Below are positions 16,631-24,520 of a DNA stretch of 64,000 nt, piece by piece. This DNA is from Hyphococcus sp. (GTDB lineage Bacteria > Pseudomonadota > Alphaproteobacteria > Caulobacterales > Parvularculaceae): positions 1 through 64,000 of the forward strand of contig JANQRY010000003.1 in NCBI GenBank assembly GCA_028284345.1, written 5' to 3'. Below the pieces are notes generated by a model. That model saw only the letters and a program-made list of their open reading frames with translations. It searched no databases and had not been told where the DNA came from. Made by a program: the position numbers and the translations under genes. Position 1 is the stretch's first letter; every line of letters starts with the position of its first letter.

Positions 16631-18780
16631 GGCTGCGTTCCAAAGGAATGCCTGGCCCGGCGCTTATCGGCGGCGCGCTGCATGGCGCCAATGATTGCGC
16701 CCCGCATCGCCGCCATCATCTTGTCAAGCCAGGATGGATTGTAAATCAGATCGGCCCGATAGAAGGAGGGACACAAAACAGCCGAATGAGCGTTTTCTCC
16801 GCATACGCTGCAGCCAACGCAGTCATTGTTCACCCAGGCGACGGGGTCGTCCTTTAACGGGTCGGGGTTATCGCGCAGCGTTAATGACGGACAGCCTGAA
16901 ATGCGGATACAAGCGTGATCGCCGGTGCAGGTATCGGGATCAACGCCAAAGCGCGGGCGCACCACGCGTTTACCGTCTGCGATCGCTTTGTTGCGGATCG
17001 GCTTTTCCCTGCGCTCCTTGTTCAGCATGCATTCGCCTTCAGCGATGATGACTTTGGGGCCTTTTTCTTTCGCTGTCAGCGCATCTTTCAAGACGCGTTT
17101 CATCTCTGCGATATTGTAAGTGTGTACTTGGCGCAGCCAGGTGACGCCCATGCCGCGCACCGCCTTGGCGATCGGGTTGTTGGTATTCTTGGTTTTGTTG
17201 CTTGCGCGCGAAGATAAAATGTCCTGTCCGCCGGTCGCTGCCGAATAGCCGTTGTCGACAATGACAAGCACATTATCGTTGTTGTTAAAGACGGCGTTGC
17301 CGACGCCGCTGGTCAAACCGTTATGCCAGAAGCCGCCATCGCCCATGATCGAGACTGTGCGCTGGCCGGCTTTCGCGTTGAATGCAGACGCCCCCGCCCA
17401 GCCGAGCCCATAGCCCATGGTGGTGTTGCCAATGTCGAAGGGCGGCAAAATTGAAAACAAGTGACAGCCGATATCGCAACTGACGTGATAGTCGCCCACA
17501 TCTTCCTGCACTTGTTTCATGGCGGAAAAGACGGGGCGCTCAGGACATCCGGTGCAGAACCCTGCGGGGCGTTGCGGCACGGTTTCTGCGACTTCTTTCA
17601 TTGTAGCAGCGGGCAGCGCAGGCGCCTCTTCAGGCGCGCGCTTCACGCGGTTCGCATCGTGGGCTTTCAAAAACTTGCGCACGCCGCCGCGCATTACATC
17701 AGCGGTATATTCGCCTGCGCGCGGAAAGACTGACTTGCCGATGACTTTAGTCTGAATATCGCCATTACGCAGGATCGCGTTTATTGCCTGCTCCAGATAA
17801 TCCGGCTGACCTTCTTCAATGACCAGGACGGCTTTTTTGTCGAGGCAAAAGCCTTTCACCTCATCGTCAATCAGGGGATAGGTCACGTTGAGGCAATAAA
17901 TCGGAATATCCGTTTCGCCAAAGACGTCAGAAAGGCCGAGCAGCTCAAGGGCGCGGATCAACGTATTGTAAAGCCCGCCCTGAACGATAATACCGACATC
18001 GCCCCTATGGCCGCCGAGATATTCGTTGAGCCTATGTTCTTTGATGAAGTTGATCGCTGCTGGCCAGCGATTTTCGATTTTCTCAACTTCGTGCACAAAA
18101 TTCGACGGCGGCAAGACGATGCGGCCATAATCGCGCGTTGGATTTTCCATGGCGTCCGCAATCGTAAATTGCGGCGCAATATTGTCCTTCGCCTCAAATG
18201 TTCCGTATACGTGGCAGGCTCGAATCCGAAGCTCAAGCATAACCGGCGTGTTGGAAGCTTCAGACAATTGAAAGCCGGTTTCCACAAATTTGACGATCGA
18301 CGGCAAATTCGGCCGCGGATCAAGCAGCCACATCTGCGATTTCATGGCAAAGGCGTGAGAGCGCTCCTGCATAATCGAAGAGCCCTCGCCATAATCCTCG
18401 CCGACGATCACCAGCGCGCCGCCCATGACGCCGCTGGACGCAAGCTGAGAAAGCGCGTCGGAAGCGACATTGGTTCCCACCGTCGACTTCCAGGTTACTG
18501 CGCCGCGCAAGGGATAATTCACCGACGCCGCGAGCATCGCCGCCGCCGAGGCTTCGCTGGCGCTTGCTTCAAAATGCACGCTCAAGTCCGCCAGGATCTC
18601 CTGCGCGTCGGAAAGAACGTCCATCAAATGGGAAATCGGTGCGCCCTGATAGCCGCCCACATAAGAAACGCCCGATTGCAGCAGCGCCTTGGTAACGGCG
18701 AGAATGCCTTCGCCGTAGAAGGTTTCGCCCTCGCCGATGCAAAGGTCTTTGACCTCTTTGGCGAAGGATCGCTCGGCCAA
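16627..18780 (-). CDS. iorA: Indolepyruvate ferredoxin oxidoreductase subunit alpha
   Basis: Thiamine-diphosphate and iron-sulfur subunit that decarboxylates indolepyruvate and related aryl pyruvates, passing electrons to ferredoxin or a quinone system. In order: a pyrimidine-binding domain (residues 20-200, FEASASEASAAAMLAASV), a central domain, CTGCPERPVF near residue 410, and the TPP-binding GDGGFWHNG and DNGYSAATGGQ near 470-505. Two cysteine clusters follow near the C terminus (CTGDHACIRISGC; CVGCSVC with a later CP). Length 717 is slightly above the family norm. It starts at TTG with GGGAG seven bases upstream. It leads the iorA-iorB-marR operon; the 294-base region upstream would hold its promoter. 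Confidence 0.9.
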   Translation of the reverse strand: MAERSFAKEVKDLCIGEGETFYGEGILAVTKALLQSGVSYVGGYQGAPISHLMDVLSDAQEILADLSVHFEASASEASAAAMLAASVNYPLRGAVTWKSTVGTNVASDALSQLASSGVMGGALVIVGEDYGEGSSIMQERSHAFAMKSQMWLLDPRPNLPSIVKFVETGFQLSEASNTPVMLELRIRACHVYGTFEAKDNIAPQFTIADAMENPTRDYGRIVLPPSNFVHEVEKIENRWPAAINFIKEHRLNEYLGGHRGDVGIIVQGGLYNTLIRALELLGLSDVFGETDIPIYCLNVTYPLIDDEVKGFCLDKKAVLVIEEGQPDYLEQAINAILRNGDIQTKVIGKSVFPRAGEYTADVMRGGVRKFLKAHDANRVKRAPEEAPALPAATMKEVAETVPQRPAGFCTGCPERPVFSAMKQVQEDVGDYHVSCDIGCHLFSILPPFDIGNTTMGYGLGWAGASAFNAKAGQRTVSIMGDGGFWHNGLTSGVGNAVFNNNDNVLVIVDNGYSAATGGQDILSSRASNKTKNTNNPIAKAVRGMGVTWLRQVHTYNIAEMKRVLKDALTAKEKGPKVIIAEGECMLNKERREKPIRNKAIADGKRVVRPRFGVDPDTCTGDHACIRISGCPSLTLRDNPDPLKDDPVAWVNNDCVGCSVCGENAHSAVLCPSFYRADLIYNPSWLDKMMAAMRGAIIGAMQRAADKRRARHSFGTQP

Positions 18781-19074
18781 TTCAGTCTCCCTGACTCAAT
18801 GCGCCAAAAACAAAAACGACGGCGCAGCGCCTAAATTCACCGCCCGTTTTCGCAACAGTATCTCCAGCATCCATATCACAAATTACTTTCATTTTCAATT
18901 GATTTTTGTTCTCTTCTCAAAAATCACACCGCCGCCCCGGGAGCGCCAGCCAGCAACGATTAATGCAAAACAAGCAACACTCGCCCTCGCGTTGGGCGCA
19001 CAATCGAAAAGACTGAAGCCTATCTTGATAAGTATGATGTGCGCCCAAACCGAGATGAGCCTCGGTGTTTTGGA
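18781..19074. other. Intergenic region upstream of iorA, with a long-spaced inverted repeat
   Basis: This region carries the iorA promoter (not clearly resolvable) and the 3' flank of the sulfatase gene. The half near iorA is AT-rich. At 18992-19002 TTGGGCGCACA is repeated in inverse as TGTGCGCCCAA at 19038-19048, 11-base perfect arms separated by 35 bases. A small CCGAG/CTCGG hairpin follows. The repeat may be a pair of operator half-sites or a transcript hairpin. Confidence 0.5.
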
Positions 19075-20664
19075 CTATTCCGGCGCATAGGCTTGTTCAG
19101 CCCAAGGAGCGCGGTCTTCCTCGCCGCCAAAGAAGTCAGGATCATCGACAATGTCTTGAAGGACGATGCCGACTTTTTCTCCGCGCGGGAAGGCTTCCAA
19201 GTAAGCTGACAATTCAGCGACGCGCTCCGGGTGCTCGCGTGCGATGTTGCGCGTTTCCAGCGGATCCGTTTCCAAGTCGTAGAGCTTTTGCTCGCCGCCC
19301 TGTTCTACAAGCTTATAAGGGTAGCGATAGACCGCGAAAGATTGGGTCAGCTGGCTGGCCTGCACAACATATTCCATCGCAGGCGCCGGTGTGTTGGTTT
19401 TGAGCGCCGTCCAAAGACTTCTGCCATCATGGTTAGTCTCTGATTGCGCCGCGCCGGAGATGTTCAATAAAGTCGGGACAACATCTTGAACCGTCGCCAT
19501 GTGGTTATAGTCGCTTGGCTCGAATTCACCCGGCCAATACAAAAAAGCCGGGACCCGTACGCCGCCCTCAGCGACGGATTGTTTGGCGCCTTTAAACGGG
19601 CGGTTGTCCGATCCGCCATCCCGCAAATTTGTCCGCACGAAATCGATAAATGTCGGGCTCGCATCAACATCAAATCGCGCCTCAACGGCCATGGTAAAGA
19701 ACGGCTCAGGCAGATGTCGGGCGATGTTCCGATAAGGGATAAGACCGCCATTATCACTCATGAACCAAATCAGTGTGTTGCGCTCGATATCCTCGGAAAC
19801 GAGCGCTGCATGAATTTCGCCGATCGCCGCATCCAGCTCGGTGACCATGGCCGCATGGATGCGTCTGTTTTTGTTTCCAATCGCCGAATAGGAGTCGATC
19901 ATTGCGTCCGGCGCCTCATTGGGCAAATGCGGCGCGCCAAAGGCGGCATAAAGAAACAATGGCCGCGAGGGATCGCGTTCCTCAATGAGCTTCACGGCCT
20001 CACGGGCGATAAGTTGCGTTGTATACCCCTCTTCACGCACGGTTGCTCCATTGCGTTGCCAGTCGTAACCGCCGCCATGCACCTTATCGTAGTAGCCAAC
20101 GCCGCCCGTAAGGTTTCCGTAAAAGTGATCAAACCCACGGGCGTTGGGATGGTACGCCAAGTTTTGCGGGCCCAAGTGCCATTTGCCCGTTAGGGCCGTT
20201 TGATAACCGGCGGCTTTTAGATGATCGGCCAGAGTTTTCTCACCTAAGGGCAAACCGGTCGGATTATGTTTGGACAGCGGGTTGAAAATGCCGAGCCGGA
20301 TCGGCGACTTGCCTGTCATCAGCGCGGCCCGGGTTGGGCTGCAGGACGGTTGTGCATAAAAGCGATTAAGAGTGATCCCCGCGCCAGCCAGGCGGTCAAT
20401 CACGGGCGTGCGGACCTCGCTCATATTATAGCCCACATCTCGCCAGCCTAAATCATCGGCTAGAATGACGACGATGTTCGGCGGCGATGCGGGTGCCGGT
20501 ATTTGATCCGCGATTTCCAAGGGCGCAGCATTCGGATCCGCTGTGATCGCTAACACTGCCCTTTTTGCGGGCGCCATTTCAATGGCCTGTTGAATATGAA
20601 CAAAAAGTCCATAGCCGATGACTACGAGAACTACGGCGACAGATATCTGGGCGAACCTATTCAT
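19075..20664 (-). CDS. Membrane-anchored sulfatase
   Basis: A type I sulfatase of 529 residues that hydrolyses sulfate esters. The activation motif CSPTRAALMTGK has Cys108, to be converted to formylglycine, and the metal ligands start with ADDLGWRDVGYN (Asp70, Asp71). A second metal site is suggested by FMSDNGG near residue 305. The N terminus has one membrane segment (residues 7-23) without an obvious cleavage site, so the enzyme is probably tethered facing the periplasm. It overlaps the 3' end of the upstream FAD oxidoreductase gene by eight bases and is the last gene of the IclR-divergent operon. A formylglycine-generating enzyme is not in the window. Confidence 0.88.
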   Translation of the reverse strand: MNRFAQISVAVVLVVIGYGLFVHIQQAIEMAPAKRAVLAITADPNAAPLEIADQIPAPASPPNIVVILADDLGWRDVGYNMSEVRTPVIDRLAGAGITLNRFYAQPSCSPTRAALMTGKSPIRLGIFNPLSKHNPTGLPLGEKTLADHLKAAGYQTALTGKWHLGPQNLAYHPNARGFDHFYGNLTGGVGYYDKVHGGGYDWQRNGATVREEGYTTQLIAREAVKLIEERDPSRPLFLYAAFGAPHLPNEAPDAMIDSYSAIGNKNRRIHAAMVTELDAAIGEIHAALVSEDIERNTLIWFMSDNGGLIPYRNIARHLPEPFFTMAVEARFDVDASPTFIDFVRTNLRDGGSDNRPFKGAKQSVAEGGVRVPAFLYWPGEFEPSDYNHMATVQDVVPTLLNISGAAQSETNHDGRSLWTALKTNTPAPAMEYVVQASQLTQSFAVYRYPYKLVEQGGEQKLYDLETDPLETRNIAREHPERVAELSAYLEAFPRGEKVGIVLQDIVDDPDFFGGEEDRAPWAEQAYAPE

Positions 20665-22051
20665 TGCGACCCGCGCCTTGACGCAACGCGCCTACATCAC
20701 TGTCGATCTCGTCATGGCGGCCCATCCAGGCATGGAACATTCCATTCGGGTCGTGGATCTTGCGCAACGCATCCAGCTTTTGCAGGTTTTTGTCCATCAT
20801 GAACCGCGCCGGGCGCTTGCCGAGATTTTCGTCCGCCAGCTGAATGCCTAGAGCGTGTTCCTGCACCCCTTCCATGCATTGCGTCGCCCAATTTTCATAG
20901 CGATCATTGTCTTCGTCGCGTTTCCATTCTCCATAAACCGCCAGATAGCGATTGGCTTCTAACGAAAAAGCCATGTCCGGCCGGTCTTTCGGCGGATGCC
21001 AGTTTAGCCAGAGGCTGTGACTTGGCGCAGGCGGCATCGTATCCGCAATTCGGTTCAGCCCAGGCAACAAGGCGTCAACCGGCGCGTTGGTCCAGATATT
21101 GTCCGTACACCACCGCGCATTGGGCGGGAAATGTGTGACGTTAGCCGCGATCGCCATCAAGCTTGTGGAAATTGGAATGAGCGGCGTCGTAAAGCTCGCC
21201 TTTTTCTTTATGGGACTCTCATCCAGAAACCGAACCGCTTGCCTTGCTTCTTCCCAGCTTCCAGCGAGAACCGGTGCGAGCACCTCGATGCCGGGCTTGA
21301 AGATGCCGAGGGCCTTAGGCGTTGTGACCATTTGAAACTCGACCGACCGCGGCACGCTCGCCCCTATGTCGTCAGCCCAACGAAACACGTCATCAAGGTG
21401 TTTTCTAGAAAACACCTGCATTTTCATGCCGACGAATTTGGGTCTGTCATGCAGTTTGAGGTGATAGCGCGTCACGACCGCAAAAAACCCGGGACCAGCC
21501 CCGCGCGCCGCCCAATAAAGATCAGCGTTCTCCGTTTCGCTCGCGTGGACCGCCTGACCATTCGCCAATACGAGATCAAGGCCAATCACGCTTTGGGCTG
21601 CAATACCTAGTTCCCGGCTTGCCCAGCCAAATCCGCCTTGTAACAAAAAGCCGCCAAGCGCGACGTCAGGCGCATGGGCGACAGGAAAAAATAGATCGTG
21701 TTTTTTGAGCGCCCGATCGAAGTCGATGCCCCAACAGCCCGGGCCCACTTTCGCAATGCGCGCGTCAGCATCAATTTCAATCTGGTTGATGCGCGCCATG
21801 CTGAGGATCAGGCCGCCCTCGCGCAAATGATTTTGCGCCCATGAATGGCCGCCGGAACATAGGCTGACTTTGAGGCCCTGCTCGCGTGCGAGCGACAAAG
21901 CACTTTGCACGTCTGATATGTCGTTCGCTTCAACCAGGACTTTAGGCCGATGGCCAGGATCACGCCCGTTAAAGCTTGTCGCAAGCACCGCCGCGTCAAA
22001 TCCGGGCTCGCCCCTTGTCCATAAACGGCCTCTGCCGCGCGGACGCTTCAT
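20657..22051 (-). CDS. FAD-linked oxidoreductase, berberine-bridge-enzyme type
   Basis: A 464-residue oxidase or dehydrogenase of the vanillyl-alcohol-oxidase/BBE superfamily. The FAD-binding domain runs from about residue 35 to 210. The CSGGHSW block has His69, the usual histidyl-FAD attachment residue; the second covalent Cys of bicovalent enzymes is not apparent. GGFLLQGGFGW near 150 is another FAD-contact block. The C-terminal BBE segment ends LDALRKIHDPNGMFHAWMG. There is no clear signal peptide. Its ATG overlaps the upstream PhlG-like gene by four bases. It probably oxidises a phenolic or alcohol intermediate of the same pathway, which is inference. Confidence 0.86.
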   Translation of the reverse strand: MKRPRGRGRLWTRGEPGFDAAVLATSFNGRDPGHRPKVLVEANDISDVQSALSLAREQGLKVSLCSGGHSWAQNHLREGGLILSMARINQIEIDADARIAKVGPGCWGIDFDRALKKHDLFFPVAHAPDVALGGFLLQGGFGWASRELGIAAQSVIGLDLVLANGQAVHASETENADLYWAARGAGPGFFAVVTRYHLKLHDRPKFVGMKMQVFSRKHLDDVFRWADDIGASVPRSVEFQMVTTPKALGIFKPGIEVLAPVLAGSWEEARQAVRFLDESPIKKKASFTTPLIPISTSLMAIAANVTHFPPNARWCTDNIWTNAPVDALLPGLNRIADTMPPAPSHSLWLNWHPPKDRPDMAFSLEANRYLAVYGEWKRDEDNDRYENWATQCMEGVQEHALGIQLADENLGKRPARFMMDKNLQKLDALRKIHDPNGMFHAWMGRHDEIDSDVGALRQGAGRNE

Positions 22052-22857
22052 GATGTTTCCTTTCGCGCTTCAGAACCGAAGGCTGCATAAAGCGCTGGCA
22101 AGAACCCCGCTAGATGCGCCATTTCCTGTGCGTTGTGCACCAACAATTCCGAAGGGTCAGGCAAGAGCGAACGCGCCACGGGACGCGCAACGTAACTAAG
22201 AAGTCCCGGCTTGTCGCCCAGCCCAATATTTTCACCGCCCAACCACATGCGTGAGCGCATCTCACTGCCCCCTTCAACGGGTCTTAGCTGGTGCAAAAGC
22301 CATCCGGCTTTAAGGGGCAATCCGGGCATGCCGATGCGCGCGCAAATCGCAACTTCGCCATTGGCGGCGAGCCTTTGTTCATCAAGCCCGAGGACCGAGG
22401 GACGCACAAAACTGATCGTTGCCTTTCTGCGATCGGCGCCCAGATATTCTGTAATCAAAGATGTGCGCCCGATATAGCTTTCGTCGTCCCGGCCATCGGC
22501 CCACTGCGCACTGACATGCGCTTTCGGATGCCAAAGCTTGTAGCGTCGCGCTTCGCACCCATGCCATCCAAACCACCAGTCCCACATAAGAGGCGCAACG
22601 CCAGGCATCTTCGTAAGACAAAACATCCGGATACTCGCGTCAGGCGCTTTTGTGTAACCGGTTTCCACCGGCCAATAGCCGGCCTCAACCATGCTTGGCG
22701 CTTCGTTTATGGGCGGGAACAATTCATGAGCCTGATTGCCGATATGAATGGCGTCTGCGACGTGTTCCTGCACCGGCGCCATCTCCGGATTATAAAATTG
22801 GGCGTACGGACCATTTGCTTTTTCGGCCTCAGAATATCCCAATGCCTGTTCGGCCAT
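22048..22857 (-). CDS. 2,4-diacetylphloroglucinol hydrolase (PhlG)-like protein
   Basis: A 269-residue protein resembling PhlG, the zinc enzyme that cleaves the C-C bond between an acetyl group and the ring of 2,4-diacetylphloroglucinol. The shared look rests on the block MWDWWFGWHGCEARRYKLWHPKAHVSA (residues 91-117), rich in Trp and His and similar to the PhlG domain, with a candidate Glu ligand nearby. A histidine follows in WLLHQLRP, and a C-terminal helical region ends ELLVHNAQEMAHLAGFLPALYAAFG. Recognition is from memory of the family and needs a profile search. It is translationally coupled to the downstream FAD oxidoreductase gene by a four-base overlap. Confidence 0.68.
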   Translation of the reverse strand: MAEQALGYSEAEKANGPYAQFYNPEMAPVQEHVADAIHIGNQAHELFPPINEAPSMVEAGYWPVETGYTKAPDASIRMFCLTKMPGVAPLMWDWWFGWHGCEARRYKLWHPKAHVSAQWADGRDDESYIGRTSLITEYLGADRRKATISFVRPSVLGLDEQRLAANGEVAICARIGMPGLPLKAGWLLHQLRPVEGGSEMRSRMWLGGENIGLGDKPGLLSYVARPVARSLLPDPSELLVHNAQEMAHLAGFLPALYAAFGSEARKETS

Positions 22858-22925
22858 TTTTGTTTCTCTTCTTTCTGCCTTTGCTTGCCGGCGCGATTGC
22901 TATGTAAGCTTGCCGATTGCTTGGC

Positions 22926-23315
22926 CTACCGCGTCCAAATCTCTTTGCGAATGATTTGTTGAACAACCAGCCCAAGGCCCGTCATCCCAGCAACGATGAG
23001 CACCGGTGTTGCGCCGAAGTTGAAAATCAGCGACCCCGACCAGAAAGTCGCGCCAATGCCGATAGCCGTTCGGTAATCAAAGTTGAGCGCAAACAAGAAC
23101 AGCGACAGAAACAGGAACGAGGTCTTGGACCAATAAACTTTGTTGGCGTCGACCAGCATTGCCCCCGCATCGGTCGTTGCGCTGTAGCTCGCAAAGACGT
23201 TTACGCCATCCCCGAACCACAGATTCATGGTCATGGAACCGACCAGATAGGCGTACGAAACGACCAAGAAATAAAACAACCAATTGGATCTCAGACTATA
23301 TCGCAGCTTCAGCAT
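22926..23315 (-). CDS. Small integral membrane protein of unknown function
   Basis: A 129-residue protein with about four predicted membrane helices: residues 12-32, a possible one near 40-60, 65-82, and 88-122 as one or two. I do not recognise the family. It is the first gene of the minus-strand operon that faces iclR, 68 bases before the PhlG-like gene. The promoter with the IclR-linked palindromes lies upstream. The coding frame has no better alternative and its composition matches its neighbours. It could help substrate uptake or anchor an enzyme, but this is speculation. Confidence 0.62.
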   Translation of the reverse strand: MLKLRYSLRSNWLFYFLVVSYAYLVGSMTMNLWFGDGVNVFASYSATTDAGAMLVDANKVYWSKTSFLFLSLFLFALNFDYRTAIGIGATFWSGSLIFNFGATPVLIVAGMTGLGLVVQQIIRKEIWTR

Positions 23316-23386
23316 CGGAATTGCCCCTGCAATTGAGCGGTCATTTTCGTTCCTTCAACGTCCCATGAGCGCTTGATTTTTTCACC

Positions 23387-23403
23387 GTACCATATAATGG
23401 TAC
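23387..23403. promoter_or_regulatory. Palindrome 1 in iclR/PhlG-operon divergent promoter, containing TATAAT
   Basis: GTACCAT-ATA-ATGGTAC is a perfect inverted repeat with 7-base arms and a 3-base centre. A consensus -10 hexamer TATAAT (23393-23398, plus strand) is embedded in it. A -35 at normal spacing for iclR is not clear. The site would let a dimeric IclR protein block its own promoter. Confidence 0.6.
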
Positions 23404-23411
23404 ATCTGTAT

Positions 23412-23427
23412 CGTATACTGGTATACG
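23412..23427. promoter_or_regulatory. Palindrome 2 in iclR/PhlG-operon divergent promoter
   Basis: CGTATAC-TG-GTATACG is a perfect inverted repeat with 7-base arms. Its centre is about 24.5 bases from the centre of palindrome 1. It lies directly downstream of a consensus TTGACA on the minus strand (23436-23431). Protein bound here would sit over the core promoter of the PhlG-like operon. Confidence 0.6.
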
Positions 23428-23430
23428 TGT

Positions 23431-23436
23431 TGTCAA
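23431..23436 (-). promoter_or_regulatory. Candidate -35 element of the PhlG-like operon
   Basis: On the minus strand this is a perfect TTGACA. The matching -10 is not ideal: TACGAT 15 bases or GATACA 18 bases downstream. A non-ideal -10 overlapped by a palindrome suits a regulated promoter. Confidence 0.45.
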
Positions 23437-23457
23437 GCAATAAGGTCAATCGCCGAT

Positions 23458-24216
23458 ATGAACGCAAGCGCAGGCATTCAGGTCATCAATCGCGCCGCTC
23501 AGGTCTTAAGGCAGCTAAAACATGACAATAGCGGCCAAAGCCTTGGCGGCATCGCAGCACAGACAGGGCTGCCCCGATCGACGGTTCAACGGATTGTCAA
23601 TGCGCTGATTGCCGAAGGGTTCATTGCAACCACAGGCAAAAACGGCGATTTGCGCCTGGGGCCGGAAATTCACTCCCTCGCGGCGGCCGGCCATGTTGAT
23701 GTGGCCGCAATGCTGCGCCCGGATCTCAAAACCCTATCCGATCGAACGGGCGAAACTGTCGACCTTGCGATCTTCAACACTACGTCCTTGACCTTCGTCG
23801 ACCAGATTGCCGGCCGTCAACGCTTGCGCGCTGTTTCTGTTCCCGGTGAGGACTTCCCGCTGACAACCACGGCCAACGGCAAAGCGGTTTTATCTATGCT
23901 CGAAGACGACGACATTGCTGAGTTTCGTCGCCTTGAATCAGCAAAAGTCACGTTGAAATCATTGTTGGCGGAAATCGCACAAATAAGAAAAGACGGCGTC
24001 GCCTTTGATCTTGACGAGCATACGCAAGGAATATCCGCCGCTGGGATCGCCTTTCAAACCCTCGGCAAGGAAATCTACGCTGTCTCGATCCCCGCGCCCT
24101 CTGAGCGTTTTTTAAAAAACCGTCAGACCATCGAGAAGGCGCTGACCGGTTTTGCCAAAACCACCATTGGCGGCAATCCGTATTTTCTAACGCCCGCGCA
24201 AAGACAAGTAAGTTGA
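23458..24216 (+). CDS. IclR family transcriptional regulator
   Basis: A 252-residue regulator with an N-terminal winged helix (residues 8-70, SLGGIAAQTGLPRSTVQRIVNALIAEGF) and the IclR effector-binding domain after it (FVDQIAGRQRLRAVSVPGEDFPL near 105; TTANGKAVLSML near 135). IclR proteins usually control adjacent divergent catabolic genes in response to an aromatic or small-acid ligand. Here the divergent target is the membrane protein/PhlG-like/FAD oxidoreductase/sulfatase operon, with two palindromes in the 142-base gap. The ATG at 23458 follows an AAGG-containing stretch. Its 3' end faces that of tRNA-Tyr. Confidence 0.92.
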   Translation: MNASAGIQVINRAAQVLRQLKHDNSGQSLGGIAAQTGLPRSTVQRIVNALIAEGFIATTGKNGDLRLGPEIHSLAAAGHVDVAAMLRPDLKTLSDRTGETVDLAIFNTTSLTFVDQIAGRQRLRAVSVPGEDFPLTTTANGKAVLSMLEDDDIAEFRRLESAKVTLKSLLAEIAQIRKDGVAFDLDEHTQGISAAGIAFQTLGKEIYAVSIPAPSERFLKNRQTIEKALTGFAKTTIGGNPYFLTPAQRQVS

Positions 24217-24246
24217 TCGGCCAACCGGGGCGGCGGCGCAATAGAA

Positions 24247-24331
24247 TGGTGGAGGGGGTTGGATTCGAACCAACGTACGCAAAGCGGCCAGATTTACAGT
24301 CTGGTGGATTTAACCACTCTCCCACCCCTCC
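24247..24331 (-). tRNA. tRNA-Tyr (anticodon GTA)
   Basis: The minus strand folds as a class II tRNA. The 7-base acceptor arm is GGAGGGG paired with CCCCTCC. A D-arm region follows, then the anticodon arm CAGACTGTAAATCTG with GTA in the loop, a long variable arm, a T arm with GGTTCGAATCC, discriminator A and an encoded CCA. The length is 85 bases. The long variable arm and the GTA anticodon identify tyrosine. The 3' end points toward the low-GC left part. Confidence 0.96.
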
Positions 24332-24420
24332 ACGAGAGCCGACGCCGGAACCGGAATAGGCCATCCCGGCAATCGGAAGCGCCGCGCGACTCGCGACAGC
24401 GCCAGCATTTGGGAACGGGG

Positions 24421-24449
24421 TCTATAGCCGCGCGCGGCAGGGCGCGCAA
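24421..24449 (-). promoter_or_regulatory. Candidate tRNA-Tyr promoter
   Basis: On the minus strand TTGCGC (24449-24444) is followed after 17 bases by TATAGA (24426-24421). This is a plausible sigma-70 promoter, and transcription would start near 24414, about 80 bases before the tRNA. Confidence 0.5.
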
Positions 24450-24520
24450 CCATGCGGACGCGCCGCCGGCGGCGCTATTTTTCCTTTGTTTAACGCGCGT
24501 TTCCCGCTAGGCCTTCGCTC

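Noticed and set aside
24216-24250. Integrase gene or att duplication next to tRNA-Tyr
   Set aside because: No integrase frame lies within the left 24 kb, and I found no second copy of the tRNA 3' end there. The other end could lie outside the window.
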